From Rhodocyclaceae bacterium (GTDB taxonomy: Bacteria > Pseudomonadota > Gammaproteobacteria > Burkholderiales > Rhodocyclaceae), in NCBI GenBank assembly GCA_023383815.1, contig JAHDYG010000015.1, positions 1 through 64,000 of the forward strand: a DNA stretch of 64,000 bases, written 5' to 3'. The position numbers and the translations under genes are program-made. The notes under the pieces were generated by a model. That model was not told the DNA's origin. It saw only the letters and a list, made by a program, of their open reading frames with translations, and did no database searches. This document shows positions 1 to 10,011 of this stretch, one piece after another. Numbering within the stretch: the first letter of the stretch is position 1; each line of letters begins with the position of its first letter.

Positions 1-14
1 TCGACCGACTCCGG

Positions 15-99
15 GCCGGGGTGGTGAAACTGGTAGACACAGCGGACTTAAAATCCGCCGGCGCAAGCCTTACGGGTTCGAGTCCCGTCCTCGGCACCA
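15..99 (+). tRNA. tRNA-Leu (anticodon TAA)
   Basis: A complete cloverleaf can be folded. The 7-bp acceptor stem pairs GCCGGGG with CCTCGGC, the anticodon stem is GCGGA/TCCGC with loop CTTAAAA, and the anticodon TAA lies at 49-51. There is a long variable arm, a GGTTCGAGTCC T-arm, and an encoded CCA at 97-99. At 85 nt with a class II variable arm it fits tRNA-Leu reading UUA. Its promoter lies outside the window. Confidence 0.97.
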
Positions 100-183
100 A
101 TTGGCCGGATCCGGGTCCTTAGCTTCGGAGTGTCTTCATCTTTCTGTACCCGTCGGCGGACGGGGTGGGCGGCGGGGCGTGTC

Positions 184-633
184 GTGATCGTTCTGAATCT
201 GTGCTGTGAGCGTGAGCATCTGTTCGAGGGCTGGTTCGCCTCGGCGGAGGCGTTCGAATCGCAGCGTGCGCAGGGGCTGGTGAGTTGCCCCGTGTGCGCC
301 TCGCTGGCGATCACGCGGCGACCGACGGCTCCGTATGTGATCTCGGGCGCGAGTGCGGCGGACCGGCCCGCCGCGTCCGTGCCTTCAGGCGCTGGCGGCG
401 CGGCGACGCCGGATCCCGATGCGCTGGCGGTTGCGATGTCGGTGCTGCGGCGCATGGGGCGCGCGTCGGAGGATGTCGGCGAGCGCTTCGCCGAGGAAGC
501 CCGCCGCATCCACTATGGCGAGAGCGAATCGCGAAATATCCGTGGCAAGGCCTCGGGCGATGACGTGGAATCGCTGCTCGACGAGGGGATCCTGGTTTTG
601 CCGCTTCCCCAGGACGAGGGCGATCTGCACTGA
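184..633 (+). CDS. DUF1178 family protein
   Basis: This 149-residue protein matches the DUF1178 family, whose members open with M-I-V-x-N-L followed by a Cys/His and FEGWF segment. Here it reads IVLNLCC at residues 2-8 and FEGWF at 13-17, then a C-P-V-C pair at residues 35 and 38. Cys7/8 and Cys35/38 could form a small metal site, but that is inference. A GTG at 130 is also open in frame. I chose the GTG at 184 because it gives the family N-terminus and has a G-rich sequence upstream. The middle (about residues 55-80) is Ala/Pro-rich and probably disordered. The function of the family is unknown. It ends 16 bp from the convergent phosphodiesterase gene. Confidence 0.85.
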   Translation: MIVLNLCCEREHLFEGWFASAEAFESQRAQGLVSCPVCASLAITRRPTAPYVISGASAADRPAASVPSGAGGAATPDPDALAVAMSVLRRMGRASEDVGERFAEEARRIHYGESESRNIRGKASGDDVESLLDEGILVLPLPQDEGDLH

Positions 634-649
634 CCGGACGGCCTGCGCT

Positions 650-1873
650 TCAGCAGTCGATCGTGATCAAGGGTACCCACATCTCGTCGGCCGACAGGCC
701 ACCGTGTACGCCGAGCATGGGGTGTTCGCGCTCGCCGGGCACGCGGTCGCGGATCGTCCAGCCGGGTTCCATGAGCAGGGTGTGACTGCCGATGCGCTCG
801 CGCAGGCGGGGGTGCCGTTTCCCCGGGCCGAAGAGCCCGTGCGCGAGCAGTCGGGAAGACGGCACGGCGACGGCCTTGCCGGCCAGTTCGCTGTGGGCGA
901 ATGCGAGGAAATCGGTTTCGGCCCCAGTGCGCACTTCGCAAAAGGCGCTGCGGGCTTCGCCGCTGAGGGGCGCTTCGAGCATAGTGGCAAGGCCGGGCAT
1001 GGCTTCGAGGTGCAGCGTGTGCCCGGGATCCGAGTCGATGAAACCATGATCGGCCGTGATCACGATCTGTGCGCCGGAGCCACTGAGGCGGGCGACGAGT
1101 GTTGCGACGGCGGCTTCGATGCGGCCGAACTCTGCCAGCGCAGGCTCCGATGTACATCCGGATTCGTGGGAGATGGCGTCGAGTTCCGGATAATACGCAT
1201 GCACATATCCGCCGCCGGATGCCTTGAGCGCACGGACCTCGAACTCGACTGCCGTGCTCATCTCGCACAACCCTTCGTACGGCTGGATCCTCGCGCCACG
1301 CGCATGCCGGAGCGAAAAGCGCGAGTGTGCGATCGATGCCGGGGAGATGAGCACTGAAGCGCGCCGGCCCGACTGGAACAGGCTGCGGTACGGGAACAGG
1401 CGCCGCAGTGCGAACCGACCCTCGATCGGCCCTGCGCCGCGCATCCTCATCGGCAGCGGAGCGAGCGTGCCGCCAAAGCGCTGGTCGCGGATGAACCAGC
1501 CGGTCAGCCCGTGCCCGGCGGGCGCCAGCCCGGTCAGCAGGGTCGTTACGGCGCTGGCCGTGGTCGATGGGAAGACCGAGGTGAGGCGGGTCTGCCGATG
1601 CTCGAGGAGCCGTGAGCCTGCGCCATGGCGTTGCAGGAAGTGGTCGCCCAGCCCGTCGACGAGGAGCAGGACGAGCACGGGAGCGGATCCGGGTGCCGAC
1701 CCGGTCGAGGGATCGGAGAAGCCGCAGGCATCGAGCGCGTCGGGAGGCGGCCAGCCGGTCCCGGCGAGAAAGGCGCGGATCTTCCCGACCAGTGCGAACA
1801 GGCCGCCAGGGCCATAGTCGGGAAGAACGGCATCGCGGGGGAGTTCGAGGGGGAGCGTGTCCGCAGCGGTCAT
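650..1873 (-). CDS. Alkaline phosphatase superfamily phosphodiesterase/nucleotide pyrophosphatase
   Basis: The 407-residue protein belongs to the type I phosphodiesterase/nucleotide pyrophosphatase branch of the alkaline phosphatase superfamily. The metal and nucleophile residues are in the expected order: Asp73 in LLVDGLGD, the nucleophile Thr104/105 in FPSTTAS, Asp232 and His236 in PELDAISHESG, Asp275-His276 in ITADHGF, and His285. No signal peptide or membrane segment is obvious, so a cytoplasmic enzyme is likely. The substrate cannot be told from sequence; phosphodiester or pyrophosphate bonds are the family's targets. It lies on the same strand downstream of tRNA-Gly, with 58 bp between. 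Confidence 0.85.
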   Translation of the reverse strand: MTAADTLPLELPRDAVLPDYGPGGLFALVGKIRAFLAGTGWPPPDALDACGFSDPSTGSAPGSAPVLVLLLVDGLGDHFLQRHGAGSRLLEHRQTRLTSVFPSTTASAVTTLLTGLAPAGHGLTGWFIRDQRFGGTLAPLPMRMRGAGPIEGRFALRRLFPYRSLFQSGRRASVLISPASIAHSRFSLRHARGARIQPYEGLCEMSTAVEFEVRALKASGGGYVHAYYPELDAISHESGCTSEPALAEFGRIEAAVATLVARLSGSGAQIVITADHGFIDSDPGHTLHLEAMPGLATMLEAPLSGEARSAFCEVRTGAETDFLAFAHSELAGKAVAVPSSRLLAHGLFGPGKRHPRLRERIGSHTLLMEPGWTIRDRVPGEREHPMLGVHGGLSADEMWVPLITIDC

Positions 1874-1931
1874 CGCGGCGCGTCCGCAAAGACGAGGGGG
1901 GAGGCGACAGACGTCTTCCCCCTGTGGAATC

Positions 1932-2007
1932 TGGAGCGGGAAACGAGGTTCGAACTCGCGACCTCAACCTTGGCAAGGTTGCGCTCTACCAGCTGAGCTA
2001 TTCCCGC
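1932..2007 (-). tRNA. tRNA-Gly (anticodon GCC)
   Basis: On the minus strand a 76-nt cloverleaf begins GCGGGAATAGCTCAG and ends TTCCCGCTCCA with encoded CCA. The anticodon stem-loop AACCTTGCCAAGGTT carries GCC (complement of 1972-1974). The acceptor stem pairs GCGGGAA with TTCCCGC perfectly. A sigma-70 type promoter sits about 67 bp upstream. Confidence 0.97.
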
Positions 2008-2073
2008 ATTGGGTGCTGTGCACCGCTTCTCCGGACGCGGTGACCGAGCCGGTCGGTCGCCTGGAGGACGCGA

Positions 2074-2102
2074 ACTATACCGGGGGAGCGGGCCGGATGC
2101 AA
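2074..2102 (-). promoter_or_regulatory. Sigma-70 promoter for tRNA-Gly
   Basis: Reading the minus strand there is a TTGCAT (-35, 2097-2102), a 17-bp spacer, and a TATAGT (-10, 2074-2079). Both hexamers are close to consensus and the spacing is ideal. Transcription would start near 2067, leaving a leader of about 60 nt before the mature tRNA-Gly. Confidence 0.75.
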
Positions 2103-2174
2103 CCATCTGCGGAATGCGCTGCGGGGCGCTGCGCCGGATGGGGTTCGGCGGCGTGAACGCCTCCGGCCGGATGC

Positions 2175-4016
2175 TCACTTGTTGCCGGACGGTTTGCGTG
2201 GCCGGGCCGGCTTGGGTGGGCGATCGGGGCCGCGACCCCTGGGTGGGAAGGTGCGCGGCGCCTTGCTCCGTTCGGGAGTTGCGGCATCCTTCGTCCAGCG
2301 CGGTGCCGCTTTCGGTGCGCGCGGGCCGGGTCGGCCGCGCGACGCATGTTCCGGCGCTTCGTTTTCCCCGGCGAGCTGGATCGAGAGCGGGTGCTGCCGT
2401 ACCCGGAGGCGGCGCAGGATGTTCAGCGTCTGCGAATCGAGGTCTGCCGGCAGTTCGACCGTGGAATAGTCCTCGTAGAGGTTGATCTGGCCGATATGGC
2501 GGCTTTCGATGCCGGCTTCGTTTGCAATGGCGCCGACGATGTCCTTGGGCGTGACCTGCTGCTCGCGGCCGACCGCGATGCGGTATCGCACGAGCTTGCC
2601 CTCGGCAACCTCGCGGCGGCGACCAAGGATCTGCTCGCGGTTCTCGCGCGGTGGGCGCTCGCTGCGCGGGCGGTTGAGTTCGGCGATGTCCGGACCGCTT
2701 GCCGGTTCGAGCTGCAGTGGCCGTTCGCGCTGGGCAAGAAAGGCGAGCGCGGCGGCGATCTCGTGCAGCGAGGCATTCGCCTGCCCTTCGAGGTCGGCAA
2801 TCACGTCGTTGAAGAACGCAAGGTCCTCGGCCGCGATCACTTCCTCGACCTGGCGCCGGAACTGCGCGACACGCCGGTCGGCGACCGCCTGCCGCGAAGG
2901 CAGCGGGAGCGCTTCGATCTTCTGCCGAGTGGCGCGCTCGATGATCTTGAGCATGTGCATCTCGCGCGTCGTCACGAACAGGATCGCGGTGCCCGAGCGG
3001 CCCGCCCGCCCGGTGCGGCCGATGCGGTGGACGTAGGCCTCGGTGTCGTACGGGATGTCGTAGTTGATGACGTGGGTGATGCGCGGCACGTCGAGACCAC
3101 GTGCCGCAACGTCCGTTGCGACGACGATATCGAGTGCACCGCGCTTGAGCTGCTCGACCACGCGCTCGCGCAGTTGCTGCGTCATGTCACCGTTCAGCGC
3201 AGCGGCGGCATAGCCGCGTGCTTCGAGCTTTTCGGCCAGTTCGACGGTCGCCGTCTTGGTGCGCACGAAAATGATCGCGGCATCGAACGCATCCTCGACC
3301 TCGAGAATGCGAGTGAGCGCATCGAGCTTGTGCTGCGCGTTGACCTGACAGTAGCGCTGCCGGGTGGAGAGCACGGTGGCGGTGCTCGCCTGGATCTTCA
3401 CCTCCTGCGGTGCGTGCAGGTAGCGGTGCGCGATGCGCCGGATGCGCTCCGGCATCGTGGCCGAGAACAGCGCCGTCTGGCGCTCGGCCGGCGTGTGTTC
3501 GAGGATCCACTCGACGTCATCGATGAATCCCATGCGCAGCATCTCGTCGGCTTCGTCGAGCACGAGGGCACTGAGGCTGTCGAGGTTGAGGCTGCGTCGT
3601 TCAATGTGATCCATGACCCGTCCCGGCGTGCCGACCACGACGTGCACGCCGCGGTTGAGCTGGCGCAACTGCACGACCATGCTCTGGCCGCCGTAGATCG
3701 GCAGGACGTGGAAGCCGGGCAGGTGCTTTGCGTAGCGCTGGAAGGCTTCGGCGACCTGGACGGCGAGTTCGCGGGTTGGGGTCAGCACCAGCACCTGCGG
3801 GTTGCGCTGGGCCAGATCGAGCCGCTCGAGCAGCGGCAGCGCGAAGGCGGCCGTCTTGCCGGTGCCGGTCTGGGCCTCGCCGAGCAGATCGGTGCCTGCG
3901 AGCAGATGCGGGATGCAGGCGGCCTGGATCGGTGATGGCGTTTCATAGCCGACCTCGGACAAGGCTTCAAGGAGGGGCGGGCGCAGCCCGAGCTGCTGGA
4001 AGGTTTCGGGGTTCAC
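2175..4016 (-). CDS. deaD: DEAD-box ATP-dependent RNA helicase with DbpA-type RNA-binding domain
   Basis: This 613-residue helicase has the full DEAD-box set in order: Q motif (about residues 5-31), Walker [25 protein letters not shown], and [11 protein letters not shown] near residue 335. A DbpA/CsdA-like RNA-binding domain follows (about 475-550), then a basic Arg/Pro/Lys-rich tail. Length and layout match DeaD/CsdA, which unwinds rRNA during ribosome assembly and mRNA in the cold. The start is GTG at 4016, preceded by AAGGACG. It overlaps the stop of the upstream CoA-transferase gene in a GTGA arrangement, so the two are probably translationally coupled. Confidence 0.93.
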   Translation of the reverse strand: MNPETFQQLGLRPPLLEALSEVGYETPSPIQAACIPHLLAGTDLLGEAQTGTGKTAAFALPLLERLDLAQRNPQVLVLTPTRELAVQVAEAFQRYAKHLPGFHVLPIYGGQSMVVQLRQLNRGVHVVVGTPGRVMDHIERRSLNLDSLSALVLDEADEMLRMGFIDDVEWILEHTPAERQTALFSATMPERIRRIAHRYLHAPQEVKIQASTATVLSTRQRYCQVNAQHKLDALTRILEVEDAFDAAIIFVRTKTATVELAEKLEARGYAAAALNGDMTQQLRERVVEQLKRGALDIVVATDVAARGLDVPRITHVINYDIPYDTEAYVHRIGRTGRAGRSGTAILFVTTREMHMLKIIERATRQKIEALPLPSRQAVADRRVAQFRRQVEEVIAAEDLAFFNDVIADLEGQANASLHEIAAALAFLAQRERPLQLEPASGPDIAELNRPRSERPPRENREQILGRRREVAEGKLVRYRIAVGREQQVTPKDIVGAIANEAGIESRHIGQINLYEDYSTVELPADLDSQTLNILRRLRVRQHPLSIQLAGENEAPEHASRGRPGPRAPKAAPRWTKDAATPERSKAPRTFPPRGRGPDRPPKPARPRKPSGNK

Positions 4017-6031
4017 GGTGTGTTTCGTCCTTCGTCCAGGGCCTGCAACTGTGCAATCGCGGCGTCCGGGCTGTCGTAGAGGTGCGGAGGGATGGCGCGC
4101 GCGGCGAGGGCGTCGGCGAGCCGGGCGCGCAGGAAGGTGCTGGTCGTGTAGCGGGTGACGTGGCTGTAGTGCCGGGCGACGAGCCCGCGCACCATGTCGA
4201 CGTAGGGGTCGAGCAGCTCCGGTGTGATCGAGAAATTGTCGTAGTTTACGATGGCCGGCACGCGATGGCCCAGCTTGCCGAGCCGCTCTTCGATCAGTTC
4301 TCGGATGCGCTCGATCTGTTGCGCATCGCGGATGCGCAGGCCCTCGAAATTCACGAAGAAGAGATTCTGCTGCGCATCATAGCTCAGGCGCTGTTCGAGC
4401 GGCAGCGAGAGCAGATCGGTACGCAGCCCCATCGGCTCGTCACGGAAGATGCGCTCGTCCATGCAGGCGAGATTCCTTGCGATCGTGGGGCGGAAATCCA
4501 TGTGGGCGAGGATGTCGCGTTCCAGGTCGATCCCCGGCGCGATCTCGCTCAGCTCGAGACCCTCGGCGGTCAGGCGGAACACACAGCGCTCGGTCACATA
4601 GAGCACCGGTTGCCCGCGGCGGAAGGCATGCTCACCGCTGAAGGTGCGCTGCTCGACCGCTTCCACGAACTTGCGCGAACCGCCTTCGTGCGTGATTGCG
4701 AGCCGTCCCTCCGCGATCGCGACCTGCAGCGCACCGGCTGTGAAGCTGCCGGTGAAGACGACCTTGCGCGCGTTCTGGCTGATGTTGATGAACCCGCCTG
4801 CACCGGCCAGCCGCGGGCCGAAGCGGCTGACGTTCAGATTGCCGAGGCGGTCGGCCTGGGCGAGCCCGAGGACCGCCAGATCGAGCCCTCCGCCATCGTA
4901 GAAATCGAACTGGTAGGGCTGATCGATGACTGCGTCGGTATTCACGGCCGCGCCGAAGTTCAGACCGGAGGCCGGTATGCCGCCGATCACGCCCGGCTCC
5001 GCGGTGAGCGTGAGCAGATCGATGATCCGCTCTTCGGCGGCAACGGCGGCAACGCCCTCGGGCATGCCGATGCCGAGATTGACGACGCTGTTGGCGGCCA
5101 GTTCGAGCGCTGCCCGCCGGGCGATGATCTTGCGCTCGCTCATCGGCATCGTCGTGATCGAAGAGCCGGGAATGCGGATTTCGCCGGAAAAGGCGGGGTT
5201 GTACGCTTCGACGAAGGTCTGCATGTGGTGCTCGGGCTTCTCGGCCACGACCACGCAATCGACCAGCACACCGGGGATCTTCACCTGGCGTGGATTGAGG
5301 GTGCCGCGTTCGGCGATGCGCTCGACCTGGACGATGACGATGCCGCCCGAATTGTGTGCGGCCATCGCGATCGCGAGCGCTTCGAGGGTGAGCGCTTCCT
5401 TTTCCATCGTGATGTTGCCGTCGGGGTCGGCGGTCGTACCGCGCACGATGCCGACCTGGATCGGGAAGGCCTTGTAGAAGAGGTATTCCTCGCCGTCGAT
5501 CGTCATCACGCTCACCAGCTCCTCGGTCGTCGAGGCGTTGATGCGACCGCCGCCGTGGCGCGGGTCGACGAAGGTGCCCAGGCCGACGCGCGTCAGCGTT
5601 CCGGGCTTGCCCGCTGCGATGTCTCGAAAGAGGTGCGAGATCACCCCCTGGGGCAGGTTGTAGGCCTCGATGCGGTTCTCCACCGCGAGCGCTTGCAGGC
5701 CTGGCACCAGCCCCCAGTGCCCGCCGATGACCCGCCGCACCAGCCCGGGATGGCCGAGATGGTTGAGGCCCCGCGCCTTGCCATCGCCCTGGCCGGCGGC
5801 ATAGACGAGCGTGAGGTTCGCGGGGCGTCCGAACGGACCCGGGTCTTCAGCCAGAAAGCGCTCTTCCAGGGCGCAGGCGATGCCCTCGGCAAAACCGATG
5901 CCGACGAAACCACCGGTCGCAATGGTATCCCCCGGGCGGATCAGGTTCACGGCCTCGGCGGCGCTGACGAGCTTGCTGCGCCGGACCAGCGTGGCGCTGG
6001 CGCCGAACATCGGATGATTGACGGGATTCAT
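4013..6031 (-). CDS. Acyl-CoA:acetate/3-ketoacid (propionate-type) CoA-transferase with C-terminal extension
   Basis: The 672-residue protein joins the alpha and beta halves of a family I CoA-transferase in one chain, as in propionate CoA-transferase (Pct/YdiF). The first half has [13 protein letters not shown] and GHWGLVPG. The second has [10 protein letters not shown] and the catalytic glutamate (about Glu345) in AEPGVIGG. Family members are usually about 520-550 residues; this one has about 140 further residues at the C-terminus. It should move CoA between short-chain acyl-CoAs and acids in the cytoplasm. The ATG at 6031 has AGGAGA 6 bp upstream, which is why I prefer it to the in-frame start at 6160. 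Its stop overlaps the helicase start. Confidence 0.87.
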   Translation of the reverse strand: MNPVNHPMFGASATLVRRSKLVSAAEAVNLIRPGDTIATGGFVGIGFAEGIACALEERFLAEDPGPFGRPANLTLVYAAGQGDGKARGLNHLGHPGLVRRVIGGHWGLVPGLQALAVENRIEAYNLPQGVISHLFRDIAAGKPGTLTRVGLGTFVDPRHGGGRINASTTEELVSVMTIDGEEYLFYKAFPIQVGIVRGTTADPDGNITMEKEALTLEALAIAMAAHNSGGIVIVQVERIAERGTLNPRQVKIPGVLVDCVVVAEKPEHHMQTFVEAYNPAFSGEIRIPGSSITTMPMSERKIIARRAALELAANSVVNLGIGMPEGVAAVAAEERIIDLLTLTAEPGVIGGIPASGLNFGAAVNTDAVIDQPYQFDFYDGGGLDLAVLGLAQADRLGNLNVSRFGPRLAGAGGFINISQNARKVVFTGSFTAGALQVAIAEGRLAITHEGGSRKFVEAVEQRTFSGEHAFRRGQPVLYVTERCVFRLTAEGLELSEIAPGIDLERDILAHMDFRPTIARNLACMDERIFRDEPMGLRTDLLSLPLEQRLSYDAQQNLFFVNFEGLRIRDAQQIERIRELIEERLGKLGHRVPAIVNYDNFSITPELLDPYVDMVRGLVARHYSHVTRYTTSTFLRARLADALAARAIPPHLYDSPDAAIAQLQALDEGRNTP

Positions 6032-6174
6032 GGGTTCTCCTGGGCTGCGATCCGGGGCCCTTGCGAGTGTAGCGCGGTCGGTGCGCTCGGTGCGACGATC
6101 CCGGCGGGTGTCGGCGCTGTGGCACAATCGCTCGCGAATGGCACGGCTCCCCACAAGCACGCTCCGAGGATTTC

Positions 6175-8313
6175 ATGAACCTGATCCCCCTCCTACCGCA
6201 GTCTTCCGGCCACCGGTCCGTCCCTTGCGGGATGCGACGCCGTGCGGGCCGGGTCTTCGTGCTTGCCTGGCTTTGCGGGGGGAGCGTGCTCGCCCAGACG
6301 CCGGCGCCCTCTCCGGAACCGGCGCCCGTGCGTGCGCAGCCAGCGAGTCTGCCGGTGGAGCGGGTCGTCCTGTCGAATGCCGGAGTCGGGTTCTTCCAGC
6401 ATGCCGGTACGGTGCGGGGCGACTCGGCCATCGAACTCAGTTTCACGCCGGACCAGTTGAACGACGTGCTCAAGTCGCTCGTCGTCGAGGATGCGGCCGG
6501 CGCCGGTGTGCCGGGGGTCACGTACGCCGGGCAGGAGCCGCTCGAGCGCCTGCTGGCGAGCTTCGCGATCGACCTGTCGGCGCAGCCCTCGTTGAGGGAG
6601 TTGCTGTCGCAGTTGCGCGGGGCCGAACTGCGGGTCGTGCTCGAAGGCAGTGAAATGCTCGTCGGGCGGGTGCTCGGAACCGAGCTGCGTCCCCAGAGCC
6701 AGGGTGATGCGGTGGTAGATGCCGCCTGGGTCACGATTGCCGGTGCAGGTGGCATCCGCAGCGTCGAGCTCAACCTCATCCGCAGTTTCGAGCTTGTGGA
6801 TCCTGCGCTGCAGCGCGAGCTCGAGCGAGCGCTCGATGCCCTTGCGCAGGCACGCAGCACGCAGAAGCGTCCGTTACGGATCCGTTTTCCCGGCGCGGCG
6901 GAGCGGCGGGTGACGGTCGGGTACGTGGTCGAGGCGCCGGTGTGGAAGACGAGCTACCGGCTCTTGCTGCCGCGGGACGGTGCTGGGAAGGGGGCGGCCG
7001 CCCTGCAGGCCTGGGCGATCGTCGAGAACACGACCGAGCAGGACTGGGAGAACGTCGAACTTGCGCTCGTGAGCGGACGTCCGCTGGCCTTCATCGAGGA
7101 TCTGTACGAACCGCAGTATGTCCAGCGTCCGGTCCACCGTCCGCAGCGTTTCACCGCGATCGGTCCACAGGCGTACGAGGCCGGATTCGAGTCCGAGGCG
7201 AAGGAGGCGGCCGCCGAGTCGAGCCCGAGGCGGTCGCTCGCGATGGCACCCGCGCCGATGATGGCGCCTGCCACCGCGCCTTCGGCGCCGGCTCTGGCAG
7301 AACGGGGTGCTCCGGATTTTGCGGCGTCGGTGCGCAGCGCCGCCGAGGGCCGTCAGCTCGGGACCAGCTTCCAGTACAGCGTGCGCGGAGTGCACGTGGC
7401 GCGCCACGGCTCGGCGATGCTGCCGGTGGTGGCAGCCGGGATCGAGGCGACACCGGTGTCGATCTACGATGCGGCAGTTCTGGTACGGCACCCGTTGCGT
7501 GGTGCGCGTCTCGTCAATACCACCGGCGGGCATCTGCCTGCCGGCCCGCTGACGGTGCTCGAAGGCGATACCTACGCCGGAGATGCGACGATCGACGAGC
7601 TGCCGCCCGGGGGTGAGCGCCTGCTGAGTTTCGCGGTCGATCTGGACGTCACGGTCCAGCGCCGTGATCCCGGAACGGAGACCACCCTGGTCGGCGCGCG
7701 GATCGAGCGCGGCGTGCTGCAACTGCAGCAAAAGCGCGTACGCCGCACGGTGCTTGCGCTGCGCAACGAGGCTTCAGTGGCGCGGCAGCTGTGGCTCGGC
7801 CATCCCGTCGCGCCCGGCTGGGAACTTGCACCGGACACGCCGGCGCCGCGCGAGCGCACCGAGGCGCAGGTCCGCTTCGTCCTGGATCTGCCTGCCGGTG
7901 CGAGCCGCGAGTTCACGGTCGAGGAGGGACGCACCGACTGGGAGAGTGTGCGGATCGGCATCCTCGACGAACGGACGATCCTCGGCTGGGCGGGCAACGG
8001 GCAGTTGCCGCAGGCCGTGCGCGATGCGTTGTCGAAAGTGGCCGAGTTGCGCCGCGAGGTCGTCACCGCAGAGCGTGCAGTGCAGGAGACGCAACGGCCG
8101 ATCGCCGAGATCACTGCCGAGCAGGAGCGCATCCGTGCCAACCTGCAGACGCTTCAGCGCGGCACGCCGCTGCACGAAAGGCTGGTCGCCAAGCTCAACA
8201 GCCAGGAAACCGAGCTGGAAAACCATGGCAAGACCCTGACCAAGGCGCGCGAACGTCTGGCCAGGGCGCAAAGTGCGCTCGAATCCCATCTGGCCGGACT
8301 GACCATCGAGTAA
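6175..8313 (+). CDS. Secreted DUF4139 domain protein
   Basis: The 712-residue protein contains a DUF4139 region (about residues 195-590) with typical VGYVVEAPVWKTSYRLLL and NTTEQDWENVELALVSG segments. The family is of unknown biochemical function. The N-terminus looks like a signal peptide: basic MRRRAGR, hydrophobic VFVLAWLCGGSVL, then Ala-Gln, followed by an Ala/Pro-rich stretch, so export is likely. Residues about 340-390 form a low-complexity Ala/Met/Pro linker. The last 100 residues are predicted coiled coil. The ATG at 6175 has GAGG at -8; a second ATG at 6232 would trim the N-terminus to a tighter signal peptide. dgkA follows 12 bp downstream. Confidence 0.8.
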   Translation: MNLIPLLPQSSGHRSVPCGMRRRAGRVFVLAWLCGGSVLAQTPAPSPEPAPVRAQPASLPVERVVLSNAGVGFFQHAGTVRGDSAIELSFTPDQLNDVLKSLVVEDAAGAGVPGVTYAGQEPLERLLASFAIDLSAQPSLRELLSQLRGAELRVVLEGSEMLVGRVLGTELRPQSQGDAVVDAAWVTIAGAGGIRSVELNLIRSFELVDPALQRELERALDALAQARSTQKRPLRIRFPGAAERRVTVGYVVEAPVWKTSYRLLLPRDGAGKGAAALQAWAIVENTTEQDWENVELALVSGRPLAFIEDLYEPQYVQRPVHRPQRFTAIGPQAYEAGFESEAKEAAAESSPRRSLAMAPAPMMAPATAPSAPALAERGAPDFAASVRSAAEGRQLGTSFQYSVRGVHVARHGSAMLPVVAAGIEATPVSIYDAAVLVRHPLRGARLVNTTGGHLPAGPLTVLEGDTYAGDATIDELPPGGERLLSFAVDLDVTVQRRDPGTETTLVGARIERGVLQLQQKRVRRTVLALRNEASVARQLWLGHPVAPGWELAPDTPAPRERTEAQVRFVLDLPAGASREFTVEEGRTDWESVRIGILDERTILGWAGNGQLPQAVRDALSKVAELRREVVTAERAVQETQRPIAEITAEQERIRANLQTLQRGTPLHERLVAKLNSQETELENHGKTLTKARERLARAQSALESHLAGLTIE

Positions 8314-8325
8314 CGAGGGCGGCGG

Positions 8326-8697
8326 ATGAGCGAGAGTCCGTTCAAGGGCAGGACCGGCCTGCGCCGCATCTGGAATGCCCTGCACTACTCGATTGCAGGG
8401 CTGCAGGCGGCGTTCCGGCATGAAGACGCGTTTCGCCAGGAACTGCTGCTGGCGCTGATGCTCGTTCCGGTTGCGCTGCTGAGCGATGCGTCGGGGTTGG
8501 GCAAGGCGCTCATGATTGCGAGCCTGTTCGGGGTGCTGATCGTCGAGTTGCTCAATTCGGCGATCGAAGCAGTCGTCGATCGCGTCTCGCTCGAACATCA
8601 CTTGCTCGCCAAGCGTGCGAAGGACATCGGCAGCGCTGCGGTGCTGCTGAGCCTCGTCAACGCAGGGGTCGTGTGGGCGCTGGTGTGGTTCGGCTGA
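8326..8697 (+). CDS. dgkA: Diacylglycerol kinase (DgkA type)
   Basis: This 123-residue integral membrane protein matches the small prokaryotic diacylglycerol kinase. It has an amphipathic N-terminus ending in RIWNALHYSIAGLQAAFRHEDAFRQEL, then three hydrophobic helices. The signature E-L-L-N-S-A-I-E-A-V-V-D-R carries the catalytic and metal-binding glutamates. The enzyme phosphorylates diacylglycerol released by periplasmic glucan or lipid A decoration, returning it to phospholipid synthesis at the inner membrane. It probably shares a transcript with the upstream DUF4139 gene. Its last 41 bp overlap the end of the convergent guaD. Confidence 0.95.
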   Translation: MSESPFKGRTGLRRIWNALHYSIAGLQAAFRHEDAFRQELLLALMLVPVALLSDASGLGKALMIASLFGVLIVELLNSAIEAVVDRVSLEHHLLAKRAKDIGSAAVLLSLVNAGVVWALVWFG

Positions 8698-9997
8698 AGA
8701 CGCACCGGCCGAGCAGGTAGGTCGCCGCAACGCAGCGTTCGTCACCCAGCATCATCAGCGCGAAGAGGTGTTCGTCGAGCGTTGCGGCGGAGCGTGTCCG
8801 GCGTGCAAGCAGCGGCGCCGCGCCCGGGTCGAGGAGGACGAAATCGGCTTCGCAGCCAGACGCGAAACTGCCGATGCGGCCGTCCAGGCCCAGGCTGCGG
8901 GCGGCGCCCAGTGTCGCGAGATACAGCGCATGGTCGGGCGGCAGGTCCTGGCCTTGCAGTTTCAGCACCTTGAACGCCTCGTTGAGAGTCTGCAGCATGG
9001 ACAGGCTCGTACCCGCTCCGACATCGGTCCCGAGTGCAACGCGTGCGCCTGCCGCGTGCGCACGTTCGAGATCGAACAGGCCAGAACCGAGAAAGAGATT
9101 GGAGGTGGGGCAGAACGCCATCGCCGTGCCGGTATCGGCCATACGGCGACGGTCGGCGTCATCGAGCCAGATGCAGTGGGCGAACAGTGCGCGCGGCCCA
9201 AGCAGCCCGTAACGGTCGTAGACGTCCAGGTACGAGCGTGCATCCGGAAAAAGCGCGTTTACCCACGCCACTTCTGCCCGGTTCTCGGCGACGTGCGACT
9301 GCAGGTGCAGGTCCGGGATTTCGCGAAACAGCGACCCGGCCAGTCGAAGTTGCTGCTCGGTCGAGGTGGGTGCAAAGCGCGGCGTGACAGCATACGAAAG
9401 ACGCCCTCGGCCGTGCCAGCGTTCGATGAGCTCGCGCGACCGTGCGTCCCCGGTCGGCGCCGCCTCGCGCAGGGGCTCCGGACAGTTGCGGTCCATCAGG
9501 ACCTTGCCGGCGATGAGCCGCATGTCGCGCGCGAGTGCCGCGTTGAACAGCGCATCGACCGACGCGGTATGCACGGTCGCGAACACCATCGCGGTCGTGG
9601 TGCCGTTGCGCAGCAACTCGTCGCAAAAGAACTCCGCTGCGTCGCGGGCGAGTTCCGGATCGTCGAATCGAGCCTCGGCCGGCAGCGCGCGCTGCTCGAG
9701 CCATTCCAGCAGTTGGCCGGCGTGACTGGCGATGATGTCGGTCTGTGCGAAATGGACGTGCGTGTCGATGAAGCCTGGGACGATCAGCTTCCCGCGGTGG
9801 TCTTCGATCGGAATCGCGTGGGGCAGGGTCGGGAGCAACCGTTCGGTGGGTCCGCAGGCCACCACGCGGCCGCCTTGCACGACCAGCAGTCCATCTTCGA
9901 AGTGCTCCAGGGCGCTGCTGCCGGCCGCTGCCGGATCGTCCATCAGATGTGCGATTCGTGCGCGAAAGACGGTGAGATCGGGGACGTCCCGGGCCAT
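8657..9997 (-). CDS. guaD: Guanine deaminase
   Basis: The 446-residue protein is a guanine deaminase of the amidohydrolase superfamily, converting guanine to xanthine with ammonia release. The zinc ligands are visible: His80-x-His82 in PGFIDTHVHF, a His in LQSHVAENR, a His in LFAHCIWL, and Asp in LGTDVGAG. The MCFCPTSN-like substrate segment reads MAFCPTSNLFLGSG. The frame is open far upstream, but ATG 9997 gives the normal family N-terminus, so longer versions are rejected. It follows the Nudix gene by 14 bp on the same strand, which suggests a two-gene purine/nucleotide salvage or clean-up unit. Confidence 0.93.
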   Translation of the reverse strand: MARDVPDLTVFRARIAHLMDDPAAAGSSALEHFEDGLLVVQGGRVVACGPTERLLPTLPHAIPIEDHRGKLIVPGFIDTHVHFAQTDIIASHAGQLLEWLEQRALPAEARFDDPELARDAAEFFCDELLRNGTTTAMVFATVHTASVDALFNAALARDMRLIAGKVLMDRNCPEPLREAAPTGDARSRELIERWHGRGRLSYAVTPRFAPTSTEQQLRLAGSLFREIPDLHLQSHVAENRAEVAWVNALFPDARSYLDVYDRYGLLGPRALFAHCIWLDDADRRRMADTGTAMAFCPTSNLFLGSGLFDLERAHAAGARVALGTDVGAGTSLSMLQTLNEAFKVLKLQGQDLPPDHALYLATLGAARSLGLDGRIGSFASGCEADFVLLDPGAAPLLARRTRSAATLDEHLFALMMLGDERCVAATYLLGRCVFSRTTPAPTRPLR

Positions 9998-10011
9998 GGT
10001 GGTTGCCCGCC

